DNA of 64,000 bases. Origin: Pseudofrankia coriaricola (GTDB taxonomy: Bacteria; Actinomycetota; Actinomycetes; Frankiales; Frankiaceae). Below, piece by piece: positions 17,971 through 25,608 of the stretch (the first letter of the stretch is position 1; each line of letters begins with the position of its first letter). A program made the position numbers and the translations under genes. The DNA lies in assembly GCF_001854805.1 (NCBI RefSeq), contig NZ_MBLO01000236.1:104460-168459 (forward strand), read 5' to 3'. The notes beneath the pieces were generated by a model. It made no database searches and was not told the origin of the DNA. It worked only from the letters and a program-made list of their open reading frames with translations.

Positions 17971-19678
17971 AGGCTGGCAGGACGCCGGCGGCGCCGGCGA
18001 GCAGTGCGTGGCCGGCGGCGGGGTCGCCGCCGACGGCGGTCGCGGCCGCGGCGGTCTCCGCCGGGGTGCGCCGACCGGCCGCGAGCAGGCAGAAGTCGAC
18101 GACGCCGAGCCGAAGCTCGGCGGCGGGCGACGGGTGGCCGGCGGCCGGGTCCGGCGCCGCCAGCGGCGGACGACCCGGGCCGACGAGCCAGCGGCCGACG
18201 GCCACCCGGTCGCCACCCACACCGCCCACGCCGCCCGCGCCGGTGTCGCCGCCGGCCGGCCCGGCGCTCGGGCCGCCTCCGTCCAGGTCGCCGGGGATCA
18301 GCGTCAGCGCCAGCGGGCCGTCGCCGAGGCCAGCCTCGGGACCCGTCCGCCAGCGGACCCGGTGCAGCGCGAGCTCGGTCACGGCGCTCAGCTCGGCCAC
18401 GTCGAGCGCGGGGAGCTGGACACCGGCCGCCGCCGCGAGCGCGGCCCCGTCAAGCCAGGTGCCGAGCACGCGGGAGGTCAGGTGGTCCTCGACAGGCGCC
18501 GTCCAGCCAAGCGCGTCGATCATGATGTGCGCCGACTCGGGCTCCCGCCCCGCCAGCCAGGCGCACAGGCCGCGTGCGCCCTCGTGCCAGGTCCGCCAGA
18601 GGAGCACCGGCGGCCAGAACACCGGAGGCCAGAACACCGCCGGCCAGTAGGAGGTCGCCCGGCCCGGCCCCGGCCGGGCCGTCGCGCCGTCCGCGCGCGG
18701 TGCGCCGGCCGCGCCGCCCGCGTCACCCGGCCCGGCTTCGCCGTCAGAGACCGTTCCAGCGTCTGGGACCGTTCCAGCGCCCGGCCCGGTGGCGCCGGCG
18801 AGGCCTGCGCTCAGGATGCCCTGCGCCCGGGTGTCAACGGCCGGGGGCGCGAGGGTGCCGGCGACCGGAATGCCGATCGCGCCGGCCAGCGCGGCGTCCA
18901 GGCCCGCGAGGCGGGCGACGACCTCGCGGGGCGTGCGGCCGTCGCTGCCCGTCGGACGGTCCCAGTCCCGGGGGGAGAGCTCGGCGAGCACCCGGTCGAC
19001 GGCCGCGGTCCAGGCCGCGAACGGGGCGGCGAACGGGGGTGCGGCCGCGACGGCGGGCCGGCGCGCGAGCGCCGCGGCCAGCAGCGCCGCCCGCGGGTCG
19101 GCCTGGTCGACGCCCGCCGGGCCGGCCGACGGCCGGGCCGGGCGGGAGCGGGGCCCGGACCTACCGGATCGCTGACCTCCCAGATCACGACCTCCCAGAT
19201 CGCTGACCTCCCAGATCGGCTCCGCCGATCCGGCAGGGACCCCGTCGCCGATCCGGGAGGGACCCCGTCCGCCGATCCGGGAGGAACCCTGTCGCCAATC
19301 CGGCAGGAACCCCGGTGACGGCTCGGGCCTGCCCCGGCGCGCCGGCTCGTCGGCGTCTGATGAGCGCTCGGCGGCGAGCCGGCCCGCGGCGGCGGCCAGC
19401 GTCTCGGCGAGCGCGGCGTCGTCGGCGGGGAAGCGCAGGGGATGCTCCCAGACCTCGACGAGCACGGCGCGCGCGACCGCCGCGGCCTCCGCCGGAGGCT
19501 GCCCGGCCGCGGCGGCGACCGCGAGCAGCCGGTCACCGTGACGGGTGTAGGCGTCGGCGAGCGCGGTCGGGTCGCCGGCGACGAGCCGGTGGCGGGGCGA
19601 GGCATGGGCCGCGGCCGGTTCCACGCCGAGATCCGCCGGCGGGTCCACCGGGAGCTCGGGGCGTCGGGAACCGGTCAT
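17969..19678 (-). CDS. Sigma-like / maleylpyruvate-isomerase-like (MDMPI) two-domain protein
   Basis: 569 residues from ATG 19678; the frame stays open far upstream, but antisense to fdhD, and those starts are rejected. Residues ~35-110 (DPTALADAYTRHGDRLLAVA ... VARAVLVEVWEHPLRF) look like a weak sigma-70 region 2. Residues ~200-245 (FAAWTAAVDRVLAELSPRDW ... TPREVVARLAGLDAALAG) match the MDMPI/DinB-like N-terminal fold of mycothiol-dependent enzymes. Between them, residues ~123-173 are encoded almost wholly by eight copies of a dispersed DNA repeat (19161-19313). A second repeat encodes a duplicated FWPPV (18606-18648). Function unknown. Confidence 0.6.
   Translation of the reverse strand: MTGSRRPELPVDPPADLGVEPAAAHASPRHRLVAGDPTALADAYTRHGDRLLAVAAAAGQPPAEAAAVARAVLVEVWEHPLRFPADDAALAETLAAAAGRLAAERSSDADEPARRGRPEPSPGFLPDWRQGSSRIGGRGPSRIGDGVPAGSAEPIWEVSDLGGRDLGGQRSGRSGPRSRPARPSAGPAGVDQADPRAALLAAALARRPAVAAAPPFAAPFAAWTAAVDRVLAELSPRDWDRPTGSDGRTPREVVARLAGLDAALAGAIGIPVAGTLAPPAVDTRAQGILSAGLAGATGPGAGTVPDAGTVSDGEAGPGDAGGAAGAPRADGATARPGPGRATSYWPAVFWPPVFWPPVLLWRTWHEGARGLCAWLAGREPESAHIMIDALGWTAPVEDHLTSRVLGTWLDGAALAAAAGVQLPALDVAELSAVTELALHRVRWRTGPEAGLGDGPLALTLIPGDLDGGGPSAGPAGGDTGAGGVGGVGGDRVAVGRWLVGPGRPPLAAPDPAAGHPSPAAELRLGVVDFCLLAAGRRTPAETAAAATAVGGDPAAGHALLAGAAGVLPA
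18606..18648 (-). repeat. 15-bp tandem repeat encoding FWPPV
   Basis: GGCCAGAACACCGG recurs with a 15-bp period, giving the peptide YWPAVFWPPVFWPPVLLW in the sigma/MDMPI protein. Confidence 0.75.
19161..19313 (-). repeat. Eight-module dispersed repeat block inside a coding sequence
   Basis: On the + strand: four CC(T)(C/A)CC(A/G)GATC modules of ~15 bp, then four modules of 23-24 bp of the form CGCCGATCCGG(G/C)AGGGACCCCG. The block is 153 bp (51 codons) and keeps the minus-strand reading frame open, forming a linker rich in Gly, Arg, Ser, Asp between two domains. Confidence 0.85.
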
Positions 19679-19897
19679 CGCCACGGGCGCAGTGTCCCAT
19701 GCAACAGAGCCTGGATCACCAAACGATCGCGATCCGCCCGACCAGAGCAACGCGGGGCCACTGTCCCACGCCGTCAGCACGCTTTCCCAACCCACCGCGG
19801 CGTAGAACCGCCGCAACGGCCATCGCCGTGCCGGCCGCCCCGCCGCGCGGTGAAGGCTGGCGTATCCAGGCGCTGACGCAACGGGGACAGTGGAGGC

Positions 19898-20869
19898 ATG
19901 GGACGAGCGAGCGCGCGGCGTCGGGTGGTGCGGGTGACGGTGGGCGGCCCGGCGACGGCCCGTGCCGACACCGTCGTCGGCGAGGAGCCGCTGGAGATCC
20001 GGATCCACGGCCAGCCGCTCGCGGTGACCATGCGCACTCCAGGCGACGACATGGACCTCGCGGTGGGGTTCCTCATCGGGGAAGGGCTGATCGGCGGCGG
20101 CGGCGACGTCCTGTCGATGCGCTACTGCGCTGGTACCGAGCCGGCCGAAGAAGACGCGGCCCCGCCCCTCCTCGCGTCGGCGGAGGCATGGAGCGGGCAT
20201 CGCGGGCGGCAGACATACAACGTCCTCGACCTCACGCTCGACCCGTCGATTCCCCAGCCCGATCTCACGGCCGCGGCCCGATCGTTCTACATGACGAGCT
20301 CGTGCGGGCTGTGCGGCAAGGCGAGCATCGACGCGATCCGGATGCGCGCCCGGCACCGCGTCGCCGACGACCCGCTGCGCATCGAGGCGGCGACGCTCGC
20401 GGGCCTGCCGGGGGCGCTGCGGCGGGCGCAGCGGCTGTTCGCGACCACCGGGGGGCTGCACGCCGCGGCGCTCGCCGACGCTGCCGGGCGGATCGAGATC
20501 GTGCGCGAGGACGTCGGCCGACACAACGCCGTCGACAAGGTCGTCGGCGCGGCGGCGAAGGCGGGCCCGCTGCCCCTGCGCGGCCGGGTGCTGCTGGTCA
20601 GCGGGCGGGCGTCGTTCGAGCTCACGCAGAAGGCCCTGCTGGCCGGGATCCCGATGCTCGCCGCTGTCTCGGCGCCCTCGGCGCTGGCCGTCGACCTCGC
20701 CGCCGAGAGCGGGATGACCCTTGTCGGGTTCCTCCGCGGGGACTCGATGAACGTCTACGCCGGCGCCCACCGGGTACTCAGCGCCGAAGCTCCGACCGGC
20801 CGGTCGAGTGAGGAAGGACCGTCCGTAGTGGCGCAAAATCCGCAAACATCCCTGGACGTAACCCGATAG
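19898..20869 (+). CDS. fdhD: Formate dehydrogenase accessory sulfurtransferase FdhD
   Basis: 323 residues. FdhD takes sulfur from a cysteine desulfurase and passes it to the molybdenum cofactor before insertion into formate dehydrogenase. The conserved pair in TSSCGLCGKASID (C136, C139) is the sulfur carrier motif; AVGFLIGEGL, DVGRHNAVDKVVG and SGRASFELTQKA are further FdhD signatures. A GC-rich insertion around residues 75-105 is longer than in E. coli. ATG 19898 follows GGAGG very closely. No formate dehydrogenase gene is in view, so its client lies elsewhere. The next gene starts 11 bp downstream and may be co-transcribed. Confidence 0.93.
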   Translation: MGRASARRRVVRVTVGGPATARADTVVGEEPLEIRIHGQPLAVTMRTPGDDMDLAVGFLIGEGLIGGGGDVLSMRYCAGTEPAEEDAAPPLLASAEAWSGHRGRQTYNVLDLTLDPSIPQPDLTAAARSFYMTSSCGLCGKASIDAIRMRARHRVADDPLRIEAATLAGLPGALRRAQRLFATTGGLHAAALADAAGRIEIVREDVGRHNAVDKVVGAAAKAGPLPLRGRVLLVSGRASFELTQKALLAGIPMLAAVSAPSALAVDLAAESGMTLVGFLRGDSMNVYAGAHRVLSAEAPTGRSSEEGPSVVAQNPQTSLDVTR

Positions 20870-20880
20870 AGTCCGCCTTC

Positions 20881-21435
20881 GTGACCTGCATCGTCGGGGT
20901 GGAGCAGAATGGGCGGGTCGTGATCGGCGGCGACAGCGCGGGCATCGCCGGATGGTCGGTCACCGTCCGCGCCGACACCAAGGTCTTCCGCAACGGGTCC
21001 TACGTCATGGGGTTCACCGACTCGTTCCGGATGGGTCAGCTGCTGCGCTACAGCCTGGTCCCGCCGGTGCCGCACACCTGGGACCTCGACCGTTTCATGG
21101 CGACCGACTTCGTCGCCGCGGTGCGTGACTGCCTGCGCGACGGCGGCTACGCGCGCAACGACTCGGGCAACGAGAGCGGCGGCTGCTTCCTGGTCGGCAT
21201 CCAGGGCCGGCTCTACCGGATCGACTCGGACTTCCAGATCGGCCGCAGCGTCGACGACTACTTCGCTGTGGGCGCCGGCGAGGACTTCGCCCGCGGCTCG
21301 CTGCACAGCAGCGCCGACCTCCCGCCCGACGAGCGGGTCCGCAAGGCACTGGCGGCGGCCGTCCACCACTCCACCGACGTCCGCGGCCCGTTCCACCTGA
21401 TCTGGGACCCTGAGGAGCCTCCGAACCCAGGCTGA
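20881..21435 (+). CDS. Proteasome/HslV-like Ntn-hydrolase
   Basis: 184 residues from GTG 20881. The N-terminus M-TCIVGVEQNGRVVIGGDSAG resembles HslV/proteasome beta subunits. If Met is removed, Thr becomes residue 1, Asp of GGDS residue 17 and Lys of DTKVF residue 33, the exact catalytic spacing of those proteases. The middle (GGCFLVGIQGRLYRIDSDFQ, YFAVGAGEDFARG) matches the strands that carry bacterial beta-subunit substrate pockets. No HslU-like ATPase is adjacent, so it may be a stand-alone Ntn hydrolase of the Anbu or related type. It lies 11 bp after fdhD with no ribosome-binding site of its own visible. Confidence 0.7.
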   Translation: MTCIVGVEQNGRVVIGGDSAGIAGWSVTVRADTKVFRNGSYVMGFTDSFRMGQLLRYSLVPPVPHTWDLDRFMATDFVAAVRDCLRDGGYARNDSGNESGGCFLVGIQGRLYRIDSDFQIGRSVDDYFAVGAGEDFARGSLHSSADLPPDERVRKALAAAVHHSTDVRGPFHLIWDPEEPPNPG

Positions 21436-21461
21436 CGGCGCGACCGACGCACCCGGCCCGG

Positions 21462-22472
21462 CTACTGGCGCCCGCCACGGCCGAGGCGTTCGGCGGCCAG
21501 GGCGGCCCACGCGGACGGGCCGGCGATCGGGGTGAACCTGGCGGCGGCGTCGGTGAGGGCGGCGTACTGGTCGTCGGTGAGCTCAAGGTCGGCGGCGGCC
21601 GCGTTCGCCTCCACCTGGGCGACGCTGGAGGCGCCGGGGATGGCGATCACGCACGGCTGGTGGATCGCCCAGGCCAGCGCGACCTGGGCGCAGGTCGCGT
21701 CATGCGCCGCGGCGACCTCGCGCAGCACGTCGAGCAGCGGGGCGAGCCGGGCAAGGTTCTCGGTAAGGAAGAGCGAGTTGGTCGCCCGGATGCCGCCGGA
21801 CGGGCGGTTGGTGACGTCGTAGCGGCCGGACAGCAGGCCCTGCGCGAGCGGGCTGTAGGCGATGACCAGCCGGCCGGCGCGCTCGGCGTACGGGATCAGC
21901 GCGTCGTCGGCCGCCCGGTGGACGAGGCTGTACGGGACCTGGTTGGACAGCACCGGCGAGCCGAGCGCCGCCTCGGCGGCCTGCCAGCGGGCGAGCGAGT
22001 AGTTCGAGACGCCGACCTCGCCGACCAGCCCGACGTCGAGCAGGCGGCGCATGCCTCTCATCGTCACGGTGTCGGCGACGATCGGGTTCGGCTGGTGCAC
22101 CTGGTACAGGTCGATCGTGCGGACGCCCAGGCGGCGGGCGCTCGCGACGCCGCGCTGCTCGACGATCGCGGGCGCCGGCACGAGCGGGAGGAGCTTCGTC
22201 GCGACGAAGACGCCCTCGGTGGCCTCCTCGCCGGCCTCCCGCAGCGCCTCGCCGACGATGCGCTCGCTGCGGCCGAACGCGTAGATCTCGGCCGTGTCGA
22301 TCACGGTGATCCCCAGCTCGAGCGCCCGGCGCAGGATCAGGTGGGCCTCCCGGGCCGCGTAGTCGGTGCCGTAGCCCCATTCCCGCGACCCGAACTGCCA
22401 GGTCCCCAGCCCGATCTTCGAGAGCTTCTTCCCGCTCTTGACCGCGTCCCCGAGCCCCGTGACATAGCGCAT
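21462..22472 (-). CDS. Aldo/keto reductase
   Basis: 336 residues from ATG 22472 (MRYVTGLGDAVKSGKKLSKI). A (beta/alpha)8 NADPH-dependent oxidoreductase: DTAEIYAFGRSE holds the catalytic Asp and Tyr, VATK the Lys and YQVHQPNP the His of the AKR tetrad; GVSNYSLARW, SPLAQGLLSGRY and IPGASSVAQVEANA form the cofactor-binding C-terminal part. It is closest in style to the AKR11/AKR13 group of general aldehyde and ketone reductases. It is convergent with the Ntn-hydrolase gene (26 bp gap) and divergent from the enoyl-CoA hydratase gene. Confidence 0.9.
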   Translation of the reverse strand: MRYVTGLGDAVKSGKKLSKIGLGTWQFGSREWGYGTDYAAREAHLILRRALELGITVIDTAEIYAFGRSERIVGEALREAGEEATEGVFVATKLLPLVPAPAIVEQRGVASARRLGVRTIDLYQVHQPNPIVADTVTMRGMRRLLDVGLVGEVGVSNYSLARWQAAEAALGSPVLSNQVPYSLVHRAADDALIPYAERAGRLVIAYSPLAQGLLSGRYDVTNRPSGGIRATNSLFLTENLARLAPLLDVLREVAAAHDATCAQVALAWAIHQPCVIAIPGASSVAQVEANAAAADLELTDDQYAALTDAAARFTPIAGPSAWAALAAERLGRGGRQ

Positions 22473-22650
22473 GCCCCAAGTCAACGCCAAGAACCGGCCG
22501 GCCGTCCTCCGACCCCCAAACCATTCCCGGCCCAATCGCCCATACCCGCCCAGGCGCGAACCGCGCTGGCCGGGTATGCGCAGGCACCCCGGCTGGCCGC
22601 GGTCCGCTTGTGGGTGGGACGGGGGTCGCATATCGTCCGGGGCGGCTTGG

Positions 22651-22664
22651 TGGAACGTGTTCTA
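22651..22664. promoter_or_regulatory. KstR-type operator candidate before the enoyl-CoA hydratase gene
   Basis: TGGAACGTGTTCTA fits the published mycobacterial KstR pattern TNNAACNNGTTNNA at every fixed base. It lies 69 nt before the GTG start at 22733, in the divergent region shared with the aldo/keto reductase gene. Confidence 0.55.
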
Positions 22665-22732
22665 GTCTGGCCTCGCGGTCCCGTCGCGGCCACCTGGCCG
22701 GAGGCCGTCGGTGAGGAGAGCCGAGGCCCTCG

Positions 22733-23572
22733 GTGACGACAGTCTGGGAGGTCGGTGTGCCCGAGTCCGGAGCGAGACCGCTGGTGCTGGCCGAGGCGGA
22801 CGGGCCGGTGCTGACGGTGACGCTGAACCGGCCCGAGAAGCGCAACGCGACGAACGCGGAGGTGCTCTGCCGCCTGTACGACGCCTGGCGGCGGCTCGAC
22901 GAGGACGACACCCTGCGGGTGGCGATCCTGACCGGCCGGGGCGGCACGTTCTGCGCGGGCATGGACCTGGCCGAGATCGGCCGGCTGCGCGCCGGGGTGC
23001 GGGACAACGAGTGGATCATCCGGCTGCAGGACGACCCGGGCATCCCCCTCGCGGCCTATTTGAAGAGATACCGGCCCACCAAGCCGATCATCCTGGCCGC
23101 CGAGGGGCACGCCCGCGCCGGCGGCACCGAGATCCTGCAGGGAACCGACATCCGCGTCGCCGGCGAGAGCGCCGTGTTCGGGGTGACGGAGGTGCAGCGG
23201 GGGCTTTTCCCGATGGCCGGGTCGGCGGTCCGGCTGCGCCGGCAGACGGGCTACGCGGTCGCGGCGGAGATGCTGCTCACCGGCGAGGACCTGCCCGCCC
23301 GGCGCGCGTACGAGCTCGGCCTCGTCAACCATGTCGTGCCAGACGGGCAGGCACTGGCGAAGGCGCGCGAGATCGCCGGCCGGATCGCCCGCAACGGCCC
23401 GCTCGCGGTGAAGGCGATCCTCGCCACCCTGCGCGAGACCGAATGCCTGCCCGAGGCCGAGGCATTCCCCATCGAGGAGCGCCACGGAAACGCCGTGATG
23501 CGTTCCAAGGACGCCGTCGAGGGGCCGGTGGCCTTCCTCGAGAAGCGCGACCCCGTCTTCACCGGCTCCTGA
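22733..23572 (+). CDS. Enoyl-CoA hydratase/isomerase (crotonase family)
   Basis: 279 residues from GTG 22733; GTG 22757 is a real alternative because GGGAGG sits 5 nt before it. The crotonase fold is clear: LTVTLNRPEKRNATN, the oxyanion-hole strand ILTGRGGTFCAGMDL, and the glutamates in GGTEILQGTDI and GVTEVQRGLFP that hydrate the double bond. These enzymes add water to enoyl-CoA in beta-oxidation or isomerise it. A KstR-like operator lies just upstream, which suggests a role in lipid or steroid breakdown. Confidence 0.88.
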   Translation: MTTVWEVGVPESGARPLVLAEADGPVLTVTLNRPEKRNATNAEVLCRLYDAWRRLDEDDTLRVAILTGRGGTFCAGMDLAEIGRLRAGVRDNEWIIRLQDDPGIPLAAYLKRYRPTKPIILAAEGHARAGGTEILQGTDIRVAGESAVFGVTEVQRGLFPMAGSAVRLRRQTGYAVAAEMLLTGEDLPARRAYELGLVNHVVPDGQALAKAREIAGRIARNGPLAVKAILATLRETECLPEAEAFPIEERHGNAVMRSKDAVEGPVAFLEKRDPVFTGS

Positions 23573-23740
23573 CACCAGGACCGCCCGGCCTTGCCCCGGT
23601 CGGCGTGGCACCGAAGGCGGCCGAGGCGGTGGCCCACCCGCTCTCCGGCGCCCGGCCGCGATTGGGCGCCGGCCGCGCCGCGCGGGGTCGACATCCACGC
23701 GGCGGCGCGCGACGCTGGCGGGACGAAAAGGGGGTCGGAG

Positions 23741-24253
23741 ATGCTCAGCGTGTTCTGTTTCGACCGGCTGGCGGTGACCGTCCGGGACATGTACTTCGTC
23801 GACCCGGACCCGGCCCCGGGGCAGGAAGGCCCGGAGCGGGGAGTGCGTGTCGAGCTGCGGCTCGTCGAGCCGCAGCCGTGGCGCGGGTCGATCTACGCGT
23901 CGCAGCGGATCGTCGTCGACACGTCGCTGCTGCGCGTGGATCTGCTCGAGTCCGTCGAGCGCGGGCCAGGCAGCCGTGACCGGGTGCACCACCACCCGAC
24001 GATGACCGACAACGAGCCCGGCGCGCGTGTCTTCGACCGCGGCCTCACCACCGACCCGGTCGCCTGGCTGCGACAGCGCCTCGCCGACCCGATGGCGTTG
24101 CTCGCCGCGGCCGGCGTCGAGAACCCGGCCGAGTACGAGGAGTCCGCCGACGAACTGGTCGCCTCCCTGCCCGACGTCGTCGACGCCGTCGCGGCGAGTC
24201 TCGAGAAGGTTCGCGCGGGCGAGCTGGCCCTCACCCGGACGCGCGGCACCTGA
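23741..24253 (+). CDS. Hypothetical protein
   Basis: 170 residues from ATG 23741, directly preceded by GGGGTCGGAG. Acidic protein with a beta-rich N-terminal half (LSVFCFDRLAVTVRDMYFVD, GVRVELRLVEPQPWRGSIYASQ in pieces) and a helical C-terminal half (DPVAWLRQRLADPMALLAAA, DELVASLPDVVDAVAASLEKV). No family I can name. It follows the enoyl-CoA hydratase on the same strand (168 bp) and precedes the amidohydrolase, so it may share their pathway. Confidence 0.55.
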   Translation: MLSVFCFDRLAVTVRDMYFVDPDPAPGQEGPERGVRVELRLVEPQPWRGSIYASQRIVVDTSLLRVDLLESVERGPGSRDRVHHHPTMTDNEPGARVFDRGLTTDPVAWLRQRLADPMALLAAAGVENPAEYEESADELVASLPDVVDAVAASLEKVRAGELALTRTRGT

Positions 24254-24345
24254 ACGACGCTCCGGCGGCCGGACGTTCCGAGACGGCCCGCCGCGCGGCG
24301 CGGGCGTAAGGCGGAATTTCCGCCGCGAAGTGCGGGCACATCAAA

Positions 24346-24359
24346 TAGAACGCGTTCTA
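24346..24359. promoter_or_regulatory. Perfect KstR-type palindrome before the amidohydrolase gene
   Basis: TAGAACGCGTTCTA is a perfect 14-bp palindrome and matches TNNAACNNGTTNNA. It ends 10 nt before the GTG start at 24370, so a repressor here would cover the transcription start. Confidence 0.65.
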
Positions 24360-24369
24360 AGATTCGGCT

Positions 24370-25554
24370 GTGGACCAGCTCGGGCACCCGGTGTGGGACG
24401 CGGACAACCACTACTACGAGGCCGTCGACGCCTTCACCCGCCATCTCGACCCGCGAGACGGGCCGCGGTGCGTGCAGTGGGCGACCATCAACGGCCGGCA
24501 GTACCACGTGCTGGGCGGCCGGGTCAGCCGGGCGGTGTCCAACGCGACGTTCGACCCCGTCTCCAGGCCCGGCTGCCTCAACGAGTACTTCCGAGGCAAC
24601 CCGAACAAGGCGAACCCGCTGGAACTGATCCGCGACAGCGAGCCGGTCCGCGCGGAGTACCGCGACCCGGCCGCGCGGCTGCGGGTTCTCGACGAGCAGG
24701 GCCTGGCGGGCTGTTTCCTCTTCCCGACCCTCGGGATGATCTACGAGGAACCGCTCCGGCACGACCCGGTCGCGGTCACGAAGACCTTCCGCGCGTTCAA
24801 CCGGTGGTTGGCCGAGGACTGGACCTTCGACTACCAGGGCCGGATCATCGCCGCGCCCTACCTCTCGCTCGCCGACGTCGGCTGGGCCGTCGAGGAACTG
24901 GAATGGGCGATCGGCCAGGGCGCCCGGATGGTCGTGATGCGCGCCGCCGCGCCGACGACCGCGACCGGCCAGCACAGCCCGTTCGACGAGACGTTCGCGC
25001 CCTTCTGGGCGCGGCTCAACGAGAGCGGGCTGACCCTGGTGGTCCACGCCGGCGACAGCGGCGTCTCGACTGACGGGTATGCCGGCGGCGGGCACAGCTT
25101 CAGCTTCTCCGGCAACAGCTACGGGCCGACGATCGCGAGCTTCGCCATCGAGAAGGCGGTGCACGACTACCTGCTCTCGATGCTGCTCGCCAACCATTTC
25201 GCGAAGTACCCGAACTTGCGGGTCGCCTCGGTCGAGAACGGCGCCGAGTTCCTCCCCGACCTGTTCCGCAAGGCACGCTCACAGGCGAGGAAGCTGCCAG
25301 GCTGGTTCCGGGAGGACCCGGTCGAGATCTTCCGGCGGCACGTCTGGATCAACCCGTTCTGGGAGGACGACCTGGAGTCCGTCGTGCGGTGGATGGGTGC
25401 CGACCGCGTCGTCTTCGGCTCCGACTGGCCGCACATCGAGGCGCTCCCGCGCCCCCTCGACTACCTCCCCGAGACCAAGCCCCTCTCCCCCGCCGACCGC
25501 CGCCTGGTCCTCCACGGCAACGCCCTCGACCTGGCGACGCCCCGCCCCGCCTGA
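24370..25554 (+). CDS. Amidohydrolase (amidohydrolase_2 family, TIM barrel)
   Basis: 394 residues from GTG 24370. Metal-binding and catalytic signatures are visible in order: WDADNHYYE at the N-terminus, LVVHAGD near residue 225, VASVENGAEF near 295 and VVFGSDWPH near 355. The family includes decarboxylases and hydrolases of aromatic or ring-cleavage products, and members occur in actinobacterial steroid and lipid clusters. No ribosome-binding site precedes the GTG and the operator is only 10 nt upstream, so the transcript may be leaderless. The substrate is unknown. Confidence 0.85.
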   Translation: MDQLGHPVWDADNHYYEAVDAFTRHLDPRDGPRCVQWATINGRQYHVLGGRVSRAVSNATFDPVSRPGCLNEYFRGNPNKANPLELIRDSEPVRAEYRDPAARLRVLDEQGLAGCFLFPTLGMIYEEPLRHDPVAVTKTFRAFNRWLAEDWTFDYQGRIIAAPYLSLADVGWAVEELEWAIGQGARMVVMRAAAPTTATGQHSPFDETFAPFWARLNESGLTLVVHAGDSGVSTDGYAGGGHSFSFSGNSYGPTIASFAIEKAVHDYLLSMLLANHFAKYPNLRVASVENGAEFLPDLFRKARSQARKLPGWFREDPVEIFRRHVWINPFWEDDLESVVRWMGADRVVFGSDWPHIEALPRPLDYLPETKPLSPADRRLVLHGNALDLATPRPA

Positions 25555-25565
25555 CCGCGAGGCGG

Positions 25566-25582
25566 GGCGCCCCAGGCGCCCG
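25566..25582. terminator. Bidirectional hairpin between convergent genes
   Basis: GGGCGCC / GGCGCCC with loop CCA, in the 54-bp gap between the amidohydrolase (+) and the metallopeptidase gene (-). Short but perfectly paired and well placed to end both transcripts. Confidence 0.55.
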
Positions 25583-25608
25583 GTGGGGAAACATCGCGCG
25601 GGAACCGC

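Noticed and set aside
19161..19313. CRISPR array
   Set aside because: Modules are contiguous, without unique spacers of constant size, and no cas genes are present.
19679..20845. Extension of the sigma/MDMPI reading frame far upstream on the minus strand
   Set aside because: It lies antisense to fdhD, whose product is clear; long open frames are expected by chance at this GC level.
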